Assembly (NCBI GenBank): GCA_032718565.1
Contig: JAVGVS010000541.1
Span: 1 to 64,000 of the forward strand
Length of the DNA: 64,000 bases
DNA from: Distichodus sexfasciatus
Taxonomy: Eukaryota > Chordata > Actinopteri > Characiformes > Distichodontidae
Direction of reading: 5' to 3'
Both the position numbers and the translations under genes were made by a program. Under the pieces are notes generated by a model, which saw only the letters and a program-made list of their open reading frames with translations, did not search any database and had not been told where the DNA came from. Below are positions 21,201 through 36,100 of the stretch, in pieces (position 1 is the stretch's first letter; the number at the start of each line of letters is the position of its first letter).

Positions 21201-24200
21201 ATTTTTGGTTCTTCTGCTCAAATGTTTGATGTCGTAGTGGACAATCTGAATTGTTTTGGGGATGTTCTGTGAAAATGGTGATTTTATCCTTTTCAACTTT
21301 CTCCTTTCAGTACAACAGCTTTCAGAAACTTTAAGAACAAAAATTCTGACTCTGATTCTCATTACAGGGTCTTCGTCAACAAGAGTGTGAACTTGGAGAA
21401 CATCAAGTGCTATGGCTTTGACATGGACTACACCCTCGCAAGTGAGTGTGTAACGTTAATTTTGCAGTCCACCTTCATGAGAGTTTGGATTTAATGTGGA
21501 CAGTGTTGAGACACTGCTTTAAAGAGACGTTCAGCCTCCATGCTGTTACTACTGTGTGCTGTGCTGTGTTCACAATCACGAATCATCACTCACTCACTCA
21601 AGTACAGGAGTGTATGGACTTGGACTTTTCCTAATTCATGTTAGTATAAGCCAGCGTTTCCCATTCCCGGTCCTCGTGGCCCACCGCTCTGCACAAATTT
21701 GACTTTCCCGACCCACAGCACAGCTGATGCTACTGATTAGCTAATTAGCAATGTAGGACCAGCGTGCGACAGTGCAGGAAATACTGAATGTGTGCAGAAT
21801 GGTGGGCCTTGAGGACTGGGATTGGGAAATGCTGGTATAAGCCAAGTACACTTAATTAAACAGTGTAGTATATCTATGTTAAATACATAAGAGTTTAACT
21901 GAGAGTTTACTCATTTTTACTTTAGAAGAATTAATAGCACATCTTTTTTGTAAGGCTTTTGTGTGATCTGTTTCCTCACAGTTTACAAATCACCGGAGTA
22001 TGAAGGCCTCTGTTTTGAAATGCTCAGGGACAGACTGGTGTCCATCGGCTACCCTCACGAGCTGCTGCGCTACACCTACGACCCCACCTTCCCCACACGG
22101 TAAGAGCTGCTGCTGACCGATGCACATTGACTTGCAAAAACTGCAACCAATAATAACAATATCTATATTAAATCCCTCACATCTAAGTGCTACTGAGAAC
22201 GTGCAATAAAATGTTTAAGTTTTAAGTTCACATCATATTTTTCAGACTGTGCCAGTTCGTCTAGACACGAAAAAACTAAAATTACTTAATTCAAAAATTT
22301 AACATGAATTATTCTCAATATCTGACTAATTGCAATAGATTTATTTAGGGGTCCAAGCAGGAAGTGCTGTATTTCTATTGTTTTTGTTCGGCTTTTTAAA
22401 ATAATTCTTCCATACGCAAAAGTCGGACCACAGCCTAAACCGTACGCGTTTTAACGAAACTCTTTGGCGGACTGATCAGGATTGCGCCTCAGACCTCAGA
22501 GACTAAAAATGGCACATGTTCAATATACATTTTAGCTCCTGAACTGTGTGGGATAAATTTGAAATTCTTTTCCCCCTGATTCCCTGGAAGCTCCCAAATC
22601 TAATGGATATGACCACTCCCATTTCCACCTGCCAAATATCCCTGCCATTTAGTAAAAAACTCAAATTCAGAGTAAAATGAACTTCGACACTGTTTGTCCA
22701 ATTCTCATGAAACCTGCCAGACATCATCTAGGCTCTGTCTAGACAAAAAGTTGTGTACAGAATTTTTATAGGATTAAGCGTTACAAAGTTATGCGTCAAT
22801 TTATATTCTACGTGTGGCCCGTAATTACCATACAGCCCATATCTTCTCAGAAAAACATCCAAACAAAACCAAACTTGGTAGACTTCATGTAGACTCCGTG
22901 CTTTGGACACCAGCCAAAGATGGTGCAATCTGATCAATAGAGGGCGCTATATACAGTAAGTTTGGTAGTAACCTTTTGGACTGCTGTTGTGGGATGGTCC
23001 TCTGACCACACACATCAAAAGAGGACACACGTCCGCCAAGAGGGGGAGCTACAATATATTTATTTACGTTTTAGCTCATATTTCTGGAACCATAAAGAAT
23101 AACAGAGCCCGAGAGGCAGCCGCGCCAGTGTTGGACCCCATTGATAGCTGCTCGCAGTTCTAGTTTAAAATTGAAGCTCCTTCTGCGTCATTGTTGTGGC
23201 TGCTGTTGGAGCTGGAGGATATTTTTTACAGCACTGAGGATGTGACTGCAGCGTTGTAGATGAGTGATGAGATGAGATTAGAGGGTGAAGATATTAATGT
23301 CACATCCATTAATGTCAAAAAATAAATAAAGTACGTCTTCTCCTGGTTCCTAAATTCTCTATATGACGAGTGTGAGAGTCTCTGTGTACGAGGACAGTTC
23401 GGCTCAAATCAGATTTCTCCACAAAAACGCTCCTAAAGGGCAAACGGTCAGGTGAGGTCGAGCTGCAAACTAGGTTTTACACACAACCTCCATCCCTGAG
23501 GGAATATTTAAATATCACTCAAAAACAGTTCTGCTCTCCTAACGAGCTGATATTCCCTCATCAACACGTTCCATCAATCATCTCAGCTGGAGATTAACCT
23601 TATGAAGCTTCGAGGCATTTTTCAGCATTCTCATATCCCTTTGTTATTGGACTGGGATGTCTAGACATGTAGACTTTAATACATATAGCAGTGTAAAAGA
23701 TGCATTATGTTAGACATTTGTGGAGCGTTGCGTTTTTCGTTTAAGGGGGGGATGTGGGAACGAGTGAGTTCACTAGATATTGGTGACACATCCCCATCGT
23801 CCACACACAGTTCTACACACATGGCTTGTAGTGTAGCTTTCTACTATATTAAAACTAGAGATGCACCGATCTGATATGTGGATCGGATATCGCCCTGATA
23901 ACGACTCAGAGATCTATTCTCAACCTCAAAATTGGTTTTTAATGTAACTTATGTCTGTGATTGTTCAGTAGTATGACAGATAGAAGGAGAAGATTGAAAG
24001 AGGTTCAGATAGAAGGGCGTTGTATTGAAAATGTAAAAAAACAAAAAAAACAACAAATGAACGAACAAACGTGAACTAGTTCATTTTCTGAGCTGTGAGC
24101 TTGGTTCAAAATTTTAAAAAATTAACCTGGAACGTGAGCTAGTTCATTTTTATTTAAATGAACTGAACTTTGAACTAGTTCTTTTTCAGTATGAACTGGC

Positions 24201-27200
24201 ACAACACTGGGACCGGGTATCAGTGGCACGGAGCCGATCTGTAAATTGTAATTTGTGACTCTGCATGACAAAACCAGTCACAAATTTTCAAAATTGTGTT
24301 ATTATGTTTTCATGAAAGGCCATAAATCAAGCTTCAAAATGATACCTATATGGAATGAATGGGACGACATATGACTGAGATATCAACATTCAAAGGAGTC
24401 GGGTTTCTCCTGTCACGCCAAGTGAGAAACGGAGAAATCTGCCTTTGAAGTTGACTATCGACGTAGCACTCACAGACGCTTGGTGCGGTCGCGGCTACGT
24501 TTGCATTTACGGTAGCCTACGCTGCATTCACAGCCACACGGATAGCCTACCTGCGTTAGGTTAACTGAACTCGGGAGACGAAGATGGATTCCGGAGAAAT
24601 ATCTTCACGCTAGTCAACCAGTGGATTTACCGTAAATATTGAAGTAGAGCGGTCAAAACACAAACTTTGAACATTCCGCTGGAATTGAATTCCTCACCTC
24701 AAGAAAGTCACGTTTTTAGGATGGAAAGGGTAAGTTTTTCAGCCAAATTTATTCCCAACAGTACAGTATAGACCTTCCACTGTTTCAAAACACTAAAAAC
24801 AAAAATCCAAAATTTTACCCCACGCAACATAACCGCTCGTTTTTCTCGGAAACCTCCATTGCGACAAGCGACTGGTTTTGCTGTGCAGAGTGACATTTTA
24901 TCTACGTTTGCGTATTCGTGCACACTCACTTTATTCGACATTTACGCTAATTCCTACATATAGAAATGGCAATGAGCAGAACAAGAAGCGCAACATTCTA
25001 CTGCCCCCCAAAAAATCATATGAGATTAAACTTCCTTTTAATTTCCTTAACAAAGGCAACTCTCGCTCACAGTCTCTTGCTGTGTTAGCGCGCGTCTCTC
25101 ACGGGAAAGTCAACATTCACTAAAGTGTTCCAGTTCAGTCAAATCTTCCTCTTTATTACAAACAAAACTTATATTTTAGCTGATAAATAACACAAACAAC
25201 CAGCGTTCTGTTCATATATATATGAGTAGAGCTGTTTACTTGACATTTTCAGTATTAATTCCGTGACGCACATTAGTCGTGTTATTATGTGGAACGCCAT
25301 TATGTCAAAAATGTAGTTTTCTCCCGGAAACCAGTCTAAATTGCTAATAATTTTAAAGTAAAAAGAGATATGGTATCGGAATCTATATCGGTATCGGCAG
25401 CTGTGAATTGGAATCGGATCGGAACTGAAAAAATGTGGATCAGACCATTCCTAATTAAAACAGCTACTTGTCATCATATGTGGGTTGTTGCTTGAAAAGC
25501 GATTGTTTAAAAGTAGCTTCACTGATGGTCGAGTGAGTCTGTCTTTCCACACACTGTTGGGTGATGATTAGGGCTGGGTTCAAAAAATCGATTCACCGAT
25601 CAATATCGATTCTCGTTTGAAAAATATGATATCGATTCAAAAATTCGCGGATCGATCTTTTGCTGCAGCTATGCACTACTTCTCGCGACCGCGCAAGGAG
25701 AGCTATAAAAACGTGAGACCGGCGAAACCCAAACCAAATAGAGCCGTGGCTGAAGCTGCTCCGCTCAAATCACCGCCTGGCCTAAAGGCCGATGTTTGGC
25801 AACACTTCGGTTTTAAAACAAGTTATTTTATAACCAAGCAAAACTAGTATTGACGCAAAGAAATCTCTAAATAAATCGATATCGAATCGAGAATTGAATC
25901 GGATCATGACCTTGTGAATCGGAATTGAATCGATTCAGGAAATCGGCAACGATACCCAGCCCTAGCGATGTGTTTGTGTTTCTGTTCTTTCCGCAGTGGG
26001 CTGGTGTACGACACGATGTACGGGAACCTGCTGAAGGTGGACTCACATGGAAACCTCCTGCTGTGTTCTCATGGCTTCATCTACCTCAGAGGGTGAGACC
26101 CACGTTATTACTGGCAGCTACGTTAGATTTCATCCTAGTTTTTGAATGAATATAATTTTAGGCATTTCTGTCCTTCATAGATGTAGTCTAGTCTAGGTTT
26201 AGTCGTCACATTTTAGTCAACCTTTAGTAATTATGTGACTACAGTGAGCACTTTATGACCACTACTGCTCCTACGACCTTTTCTGCTAAAAACTTCGTTC
26301 CAGCTCTGATCCGTGCAGACGTTGCATGCTTATATACATGTTTTTGATACGTGCACTCGTTTGTGGATTCTGTCCATGTTTTTGTCAAAAAATATCCTGA
26401 ATTGGCAAAATTATTCAGTCACAGCTCTTTATTAGCTAGCTGGCCAGACTTTACTCTTAGGAAGCCATCAGACATTTGTTGCACAGTATTTAAACATTTA
26501 TTTTTATTAAATGTAATGCAATTGGAAGGTCGCAGGTTCGAATCCCAGGACTGGTAAAGGTACCACTGAGGTACTCATGAGCAAGGTACCATCCCCAGGT
26601 ACCATGTTTTATGTGCCGTGGGGACCTTTTTGGAGCTTTTTGTCCTCTAAAATCCCTTTTATTCCTTCTTCATGGCTTTGTGGGGACATTTGGGAGGTCC
26701 TCATGAGAAAAAATGACTTTATAAAACGCACATGTTTTATTTGAGAAATTAAAAGAGGTAAAAGATGTGCATTTGGTTTCTGAGGTTAAGTTTAAATGCT
26801 ATAGAATTTGCTCGATCCATTTAATCTGAGGAAGTTTACAACCTCTCTGTCTCCCAATTTGTAGCGTTCCTCAAACTTCGGATGTGTGTTGTATTTTTAA
26901 TCCTGCATCCTGCTTTGCATTCAGAGATGTGTTTGTCTAAATTGCTTGTGAACACTGTGGCTTCACCTCCAGCACCCTGTAATGAGGCGGCGGATCGGGG
27001 CTTTATTTAGCATGACGGGGTCACTCGTATTCGGCTGAGGCAGAATGCAGTCAGCTTTATTTAGCAGGCGATTAGCTGAGGGCAGAAACAGTGAGTGACG
27101 CTTTAGCATCCTCCAGCAGCAGATAAACCCTCAGCACAAACTCACTTTGACTACTGGACTCCTCAAATAAATACAGAGAATAATACCAGAGTTCAATGAA

Positions 27201-29203
27201 TTACATCAGCAGAGAAAAGTGGAGAAAATCTTGCAGGAATTTTACTTTCTGGACCTGACTGATGCTGATGCTGAGGTGGTGTGTGTCTTGATCAAATGAA
27301 ATATGTCTCCATCAGCTTTACCTCACTGTTAAGACGCGTTAACTTGTGGGTGGCCGATTATCAGCACCGATATTCAGCGTTTTTACAGTTGTCAGTGTTG
27401 GCAAATTTGTGAAAAAAACAAAGGATCCTGACACAGTCTCCTCTGTCTGTGTGCACCATGTTTATGTTAGGACATCATAACTAGGGTCGACTGGTGATCA
27501 GCACTGATATTTAGCATTTTTATAGTTATCTGAACTAATCGTTTTTAAACCGTTTTGCCAGTGAAATAAAGTACTTTTAAAATGTGGCCCTCGAGCTGGT
27601 TCTACTAAATTGAGTTGAATTGTGAGACGTTACAAATCTACCTTTTACTCCTTGTATTTGGTTATGAAAACTCAGACAGCTGTATTATTCATTCATTCGT
27701 TTGTTGGTTTGTTTGTTTACTTTATCAACTGGGGGCAGTTGATAGTGTAGCGATTAGGGTGTTCGCCCTGTGATTGGAAGGTCGCAGGTTCGAATCCCAG
27801 GGCTGGTAAAGGTACCACTGAGGTACTCATGAGCGAGGTACCATCCCCAAACTCTGCTCCTCGGTTGCTGCCCTTATTAGCTGACCACTGCTCCTTCATG
27901 GATGGGTCAAATGCAGAGTTCACATTTTGGTTGTGGTGCGGAGTGTGCTGTGGTGTGGTGTGTTCACAGTGACAAATAAACACTCACTCAGAATGGCTGG
28001 TGGGAACTGCCTGCTCTTTGTTGCATTAAGAACATTATGAGAAGACTACTAGTGATGGGTCGTTCTTGAACGATTCGTTCATTTTGAACAAATCTTTAAT
28101 GTGACTCGGGAAGAACGAGTCGTCTCGTGGGAGTGATTCGTTCAGTCGCGCATGCGCATTTGCGCAACTTCCTATTGTTTCTGTGTTGGAATTATTGATT
28201 CACCTGTTTCGAGTCTTCGGGTTTCGAGTAGTACTGAGTGGTCACGTGACAAAAGAACGAACAACTCGAAAGACTCGAGAGATGAACTAATCAATTCTGT
28301 TTCCGGCTCAGACTGTGTTGGTTAGCTAACTGGGCTGTCACGTGATGAACGAACGACTCAAACCCGAAAACTTGTCAGATAAGAGGCGAGGTGAACGAAT
28401 CATAGACTAAAGACCCAGGTAAACAATGAATGAATATTTTCTGTTTCTTATAGCATTATAGTTTTGTCTTGTTTGTAGTGTGATCAACGTTTGTGTAAGC
28501 AGTAGAGGTGTTAGGGAGGTAACAGGTAACATTTTAATTATATTTTGCTAAAATGAACGAAATGACTCGAAAAAAGGTTCGTTTATTTTGCTGAACGAGA
28601 CTCAAAGGTCCGAGTCGGTAAAATGATCCGAACATCACTAAAGACTACGAGTCAGAATTAAACACTTGTTAAAGGACGTTTACATGTATTTACAAGTATT
28701 TCTTATAAATGTTTTTTTACAGCAGACATATATTGCGTCAAAATATTGTTTGTCAGTCTTTTTGATTAGTAATAATCGGTATCGGTATCAGCCCTGAACA
28801 AAAAATATCGGCCTAATATTACACCTTACACCGACACCTAATATTATCGCTGTGTTCCATTAAAGAGATATTAAATATGACTTTCAACATCTTCTGACTT
28901 CTTATAAAGGTTTTTAAAGTATGTGTGTGTGTGGGGGAGTGTACCATGTTTTTATGCGTCCTGGGGACCTTTTTGGGGCTTTTTGTCCTCTAAAATCACT
29001 TTTATTCCTCCTTTATGGCTTTGTGGGGACATTTGAGAGGTCCTCAAGAGAAAAAATGATTTTATATAAAATGCATGTTTTTTTAAAGAGGTAAAAGATG
29101 TGCATTTGGTTTCAGTGGTTAAGTTTAGGGTCAGGATTGGGATTAGCTGTAGAATTATATACATCTAGTCATTATGGGAGTCTATGGGATGTCACAAAAA
29201 TAG

Positions 29204-29239
<36 letters not shown>

Positions 29240-30123
29240 GGAGGAGATCCAGGAGTACTACCCCAACAAGTTCATCCAGAGAGGTGACACCGAGCGCTTC
29301 TACATCCTCAACACGCTCTTCAACCTCTCAGGTACCGCACCAGCGCTCATCCACGTCACAGTTATTTTCCGTGTGGAGGTTAAAGCTGCTACTAATGCAG
29401 CGTTCCGCTCAGCAATTCGTGAGGAAATGTTCTGAGGATTCTTTCTTATACAACGCTGTTTGTCCCGATAGAGACGCACCTGTACGCCTGCCTGGTGGAC
29501 TTCTTCACCACCTGCACCAGATACAAGAAGTGAGTGAGGGGAGGACGAGCGGCAGGAGGAGAGAAAGAAAATAATGTTTTAAAAGTCATTTCTATATTTT
29601 TGTGAACGGATCTATCACGTCCTGAACATAACACACTCTCTACCTCCGTCTCTCCTTCTCTTCATCTCCCTTCTTCTCCCTCCATACTTCTCTTGATCCC
29701 TCGTTCCCTCTCCTCCCTCCCTCCCTCCCTCCCTCCGTCTCAATCGATATCTCACTCTCTACTTATCTCTCCCTGCCTCCCGTCCTCCATTTTCCCGCCT
29801 TCCTCCGTCTGTGACTTTCTCCCCTCTCTTTTCCTCCTTCTCTCCCTCCTTCCCACTCCCTCCCTCTATCTTTCTCCCTCCCTCACTTCCTTCCTCCTCC
29901 CTTTCCCCTTCTTCCTCTCCCTCCATCAATCTCTCCCACCTCCCGCTATCTTTCTTCTGCCCTTCGTCTTCTTTCCTCTCCCTCCCTCCCTCCCTCCCGC
30001 TCTCTCTCCACAGCTGCGTGCAGGGTTTTAAACATGGAGATCTCTTTATGTCCTTCAAGAGCATGTTTCAGGATGTACGAGACGGCATGAATTACCTGCA
30101 TGATACTGTACGTGAACATTAAT

Positions 30124-30157
<34 letters not shown>

Positions 30158-33100
30158 ACTGTGCAGCAAAGTGTTTTATTCTCTGCCGTGTCTCTGTACA
30201 GGGCTGCCTGAAGGAGAGAACACTGAAGAACCTGGACAAATACGTGATCAGAGACGTAAGTGATGTTCCACGTTGTCAGAATCAGGGCTGGACGCAGGGT
30301 TCAACTCCGCCGTTTGAGTGAGAGACAGATGCTCCTGATGAAATATGTCTTCAGTACAAGTCAAAGTTTTACTCGAGTTAAAATACCGGAGTGAACATCA
30401 ATGTATTCTAAAGTATCCTTTCCTTTTCAGTGGCAGTGCATCGTTTTATTGGTGCCACGAAACATTTTTAGAACCCGCCAATTCCCAAACAGCCCACTGA
30501 TGAAGGTGGTCCATGTTAAACACATTTAAACGCAAACATTTAAAACCGCCGGGTTAGTCTGGTGGGGAGCCTTTAGCTGGATCTTCAACTTTACAACCAC
30601 CAACTCAGCTTTGCCAACACGCAGCTGGCCCTGAATTTTTAGGTTGCTATTCTTTTATGAACTATTGCAGTCCATATTTATATATATATTTATATATATC
30701 TGTAATTCTGTTCATATAGCAGCTTTTCCATGTGTTATATTCCAACACCTATACACCTGATTTAATTTGCTGATTAGAGGAGACAGAGCTCAGCACATGA
30801 GGACACCGTGGACTTGTGGACCATATTCCTTTAATGACATAATTGTAAAATAATACAGTATATGTGTAGTTTGCAACGTCCAGGTTACTGAAAGTGAGGG
30901 ATTATTTGTCATTGTGAACACACTACAGCACAGCACACAGTGCACCACAACCAGATGTGACCTCTGCATTTAACCCATCCGGGAAGGAGCAGTGGGCAGC
31001 TAACAAGCGCCCGGGGAGCAGTGCTTGGGGACGGTACCTTGCTCATGAGTACCTCACTGGTAACTTTACCGGCCCTGCATTCAAACCTGCGACCTTCTGA
31101 TCACGGGGCGAACACCCTACCGTTACTGCCCCAGATTAGATTAAGATCATTTACTCCATAAAGTAATAAGATAATTATTTTGAAATAAGCATGGTAAAGT
31201 TATAAAAGTACATTGACTTGTATATTTTACACAGACACAACCACAAAATGTAAAACCAATGGATCAGAAATAAAGTGAGGTGGTCTCTCATTAGCTGTAT
31301 ATACTGTATATAGAAACATACTTAAGTACAGTTATTTCATCACCATCCACCTCTAGCCTCAATAGAGTTACGGTATTAACTGCATTCAAATAAGAAAATA
31401 CTGAGTCACAAAATCTTAGCCACACAGAAGATTTCCTAAATGGCATACAGCCTAAAAACTATTCTTAATAAGATGATTAGTCTTAATAATATTAACCTCT
31501 CAGAGCAGAGTCTACATGCATGTCTCGAATGATCAGTCAACCCTCTCGAAAGCCTTAATCTCATCTCAAATATCAAAGTTGATCACGGTTTGGTGTTAAT
31601 ATATAACTGCAGGCCTGGTTTCGTTCTCACTGTTTTAACGTGTCTGCCTCTCTCCTCTCCCGTCTTAGCCACGGATTCCCGAGTTACTGGGCCGGATAAA
31701 GCAAGTGGCCAAAGTGTTTCTGGCCACGAACAGTGACTTCAACTACACAGAGGTAAGAGCTCTGGTGGTGCTGATGGAAACGGAGCGTTTGCTCTGGTCA
31801 CGTGATAAATTAACGCTTAAGACTCTTTATTTGCGCATGTAGATAGTAATATAAGTTAGAAGTATAGAAATCTAGAAATGAACAAATAATTAAGATGTAA
31901 AGTGAAGTTGGGACGGTTTTAACTAGCAGTGTGAGCCTTCACTGGTCTCACAATTCAATTCAATTACGATTATTAAGGTCAACCACTCGATTAGAGACGA
32001 TACGATATCTCCATTCATCATGATCCATGCCATGGATTACATCACATTGCGAGCAGATCAGGCCATAGTTGCTACCGGGATGTTCTTTTTGACTTGAATT
32101 TTCAGGCTGTAGTCAGAAAATCACCAAACAATGTCTTTATGATGTAATTCAGGGGTTTTCAACTGCTTCTGTGGGAGGGAGTATTTATTAGAGATGTAGC
32201 CGATCCGATATGTGGATGGGTATCGGTCCGACGACGGCTCAAACAGCTGGATCGGGTATCGGCGGCATTGGGCCGTTCTATGGAGCCGATCTGTAAATCC
32301 GTGCACGCTCAGTTCATTATGCATGGGAAGTGGCACTGCGGTAAAGTAGAGCTGAAATGATTGTTCCAATAACTCGAATAATTCTATTACAAAAAAATGG
32401 TCGAGGCAATTTTTCTAGAATCGGAGCTTCGTTTAATTCATTTTACTCACTAGAGCAGCGCCGCTTGTATTTCACACGGAGGCTTAATAGTGACACACAA
32501 TGTTTTCAGTGGCGCCATCAAGACGAGACCTGATCCCTCTGTGTGTGAAAGTATTTGTGAGATGTTCCTGCACTAAAACACAAGTAAATGCATAAAAAGG
32601 CATAAATGACATTTTTCGTGATGTAAACACGCGCACTGTGTTAATGAGCGCGCACTTGAGCGCCGTTACTCACAAAACGCTCCAGTTTGGTCAAAATGTT
32701 GCCTTTATTACAGACACTAACCATATTTTAGCTGATAAATAACCACAACAACCAGCGTTCTACTCACAATTCTGCCGTTTATTTAGATTTCCTCTTAGAT
32801 TTTCCATTGTTTATTCTGGATCGCGCGCCTAGCGCTTCATTGTGACGCAGCTCTGGGGGGCGCATGGAGGATTGTGGGAAATGTTGTTCTCTACAATAAT
32901 CTCAATCATGTATTCAGACTTTTTTTAAGCATTATTTTATGTTTTAAAAAAGACTGTGACTGTATCGGATTTATATCGGTATTGGCAGATATCCAAATTT
33001 ACAATATCGGTATCGGTATCGGACATAAAAAAGTGGTATCGGCCCATCCCTAGTATTTATTGTATTACTTTTAAGATATTTGCATTTTTATTCTTAAAGA

Positions 33101-36100
33101 AGCCCAATTCATCTGGAAATGTTTTGAAACATGAAAATAGGAATAATTTTTCAAAGTGATTTCAGTAGTGAAAGTGGACTGCATGTCACGGACCACCTGC
33201 TAATACAGCCGCGGACCACTAGGGGGCAGCGCACCGCAGGTTGAAAACCCATTATTATAATTAGGGGTGGGCGATATATATCGAATATACTCGAATATAC
33301 ATCTATCAAATATACTCGCTGTATCTCGGCTTGTTCCACGTGCGATGTACTAAATGACTATATCGTGACCATCGAGTATAAATCCTAACGTTATTGTTAA
33401 ACAGACAGCATGTACTTCGCTTTCGAGTTTTGCTTTTCTGCCCCATCAAAGCAGACAGCTCGCTCCCCCGCCCGTCCAGAAAACTCCTAGCGCATGCATG
33501 TTTTGTACCGCTTTCCTGTTTCGCTTCTCTGCTCGCTCTCCCGTCACATCAATGCCAAAACTAGAGCGCGCAAAATGGCTTGCCGCAGAAATTCTGTGGG
33601 CGTAAATTTCAAAGTCGCGAGCACAAATGTGAAACTCGAGAGTACAAAATTAAGAATTGACTGCGCGGTTGTGATAATATTGCACGCAAACTGTATTTTT
33701 CCTCTCGATGTGTTAAATGTTCTCGCGAGCAAAGTAGATTAGCGACGAGCGGCTTTTTCGCTTGAGTGAGATTTCTGTGCACGCGGTTTGAAAGGGGCAG
33801 GTTTTGGCAGTTTCTGTCTGCGAATCCTATTGGCCGATGGCTCCTGGTCTTGTGATTGGCTGCACGCTACAGACAGTTTATATAGAAAAACCAAAGACGA
33901 CGGAGGAAGAGGAACGGCGACGGGTAGATTAAACGCAAGTTATAGTTTATCGACCTTATAATTATAATTTAATAGTTAGGTCTTACACGTTTAATAAGCA
34001 CGCAATCAACGGCTCCCCTCGCCCACTTGTCTGTCCCCAATATAGAGTATAAAGTTTGCTATATTATACTTCGGTTTAAAATAAAAGCATTTATTATGTT
34101 AAACTTTGGCTAAATTTATTATGTTGGTGTCATTTTATGCAACATCGGGCCGAATTTATCATTTATACAGTGATTTAGAGGAAATTTAAAGGTACTGAGA
34201 TATATATTGCGTATCGTGATATAGCTTAAAAATATTGCGATATATATATTTTTGTGCCATATCGCCCAGCCCTAATTATAATTGATTATGTTCTGCCACC
34301 GCATCGGTCCGGAATCATCCAGGTCTGCATCACGATGCATGGATTATGCGATTAATTTGAACGCCCCTAGTTTTTACCGTCCACATTAGCGCTGCTGTAA
34401 AAGCAACAGCCTCCTTCAACGCTGGTTTGATTAATACGTTGCATTTGTTGATAACCAGGGCATCATGAAGTACTTGTTAGATTCACCGCCTGGGTCAAAG
34501 GTGAGCCACGTCTCTTTTTCATCAGAATTTTACTGATATAACCACGTCTGGAATTTTCTCACTCTCCCGAGCGCTGTACCGACGTTATGTTTGACTTTCT
34601 TCCAGCATCCCAAGAAGTCGTGGCGCTCGTTTTTCGACCTGGTGGTGGTGGACACACGGAAGCCTCTATTCTTTGCAGAGGGGACGGTGCTGCGGCAGGT
34701 CGACACGGTAAACACTTCACCGCTGGGTTTTAACACTTTAAGCTAGGATTTATAAATTAATTGAAACGATCTGGGTTTGACTTAATTACTGAGGGCCAAT
34801 TTCCCAGTCTAAGATTAAGACTAGTCCATTTTTTTTGCAGCTTGGTCCAAGACTAGGATTAATCCATGTTCAAGAAACCAAGCTGCAATACCAATGGAGA
34901 TTTACCAACTAGTCTAGGACTAAGACTAGACTTAATCCTTGTTTCTGCTGCAGAACACGGGGAAGCTCAGGATAGGAACCTACACCGGAGACCTGCAGCA
35001 CGGCACCGTCTACTCTGGAGGTTAAGACCGTCTCACGTCTATGCACCTCAGAAATCTAAATCGTCTTTTCGCGGTATTCATCAGACCCCCTGCGTTCCAC
35101 AGGTTCCTCGGACATCATCTGTGACCTAATGGACGTGATGGGGAAAGACATCCTTTACGTGGGAGATCACATATTTGGGGACATTCTCAAGTCCAAGAAG
35201 CGTCAGGGCTGGAAAACCTTCCTGGTGGTTCCTGAACTCGCAAGAGAGCTGCAGGTGTGGACGGAGAAGACCGGTAAGTTCCCTCAGCGAGGTTTTACTG
35301 TTTTGCGGTCCTTTACTGGTTAGTGATGCTCACGTCTGGACCGGGAGGTTGTGGGTTTGAAATCCTACCGCCAGCATTACCTCCACTGGCTCCCTGAGCA
35401 AGACCTTTAACCCCAAGCTGCTCTAATCGACTTCCTCCTACAGCTGCAGGAGCTCAGTGAAGTTCTTCAGCAGCTCATGTGTTCTATGAATTATTAATGA
35501 TGAAATAAATAATAAATATAACTACTATTAATATAACAAATTGCATCAATAAGTTAAGAGTGCATTTTTTAAATTATAGATCAATATTATTTATTAAATA
35601 AATGTTTTAACCGTAGACTGCATGCGTAGCAGCAAATTTGCTAACAGTCAAGGATCTAAATGATTATTATCTCCTCGTTCTGCAGGTATGTTTGAAGAAC
35701 TGCGGCAGCTGGACATTTATCTGGCCGAGCTGCATAAGTGAGTATCAACGTGTTCAGACTCCATGTTTCCACTCCAGGGCCGTTGCGGTGTTATGATGCG
35801 GGCTGCAGGTGGCGCGGCACAACCACTCATCTCCACATTATCACTCTCGTTGCAGACATTCGGACAGCGTGAGTCTGGGCAGTCCGGGTGACAGTCTGAT
35901 CCAGAGCAAGATTAAGGTACATGTCTTCCTCGTGTGTTTATGATTAGAGTGTCGAAATAGGAATTCTTCAGACATATTTATAACTATTAAACCTGTCTAC
36001 AGTCTAATTAACCATGTGATTATAAATCAGTTATATGGCGAGTCTTCTTGTAAAGTGGTACCAAAAATGTCACCCTCCACGGCAAAACCAGTCGCTTCTC

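Noticed and set aside
27731..27990. tRNA gene, because of a canonical B box
   Set aside because: No cloverleaf can be drawn, and the tRNA-like head is followed by the SINE body found many times in the window.
29693..30122. Proline-serine-leucine rich frames, and the opposite glutamate-glycine rich frame
   Set aside because: They read through the polypyrimidine tract of a nucleotidase intron.
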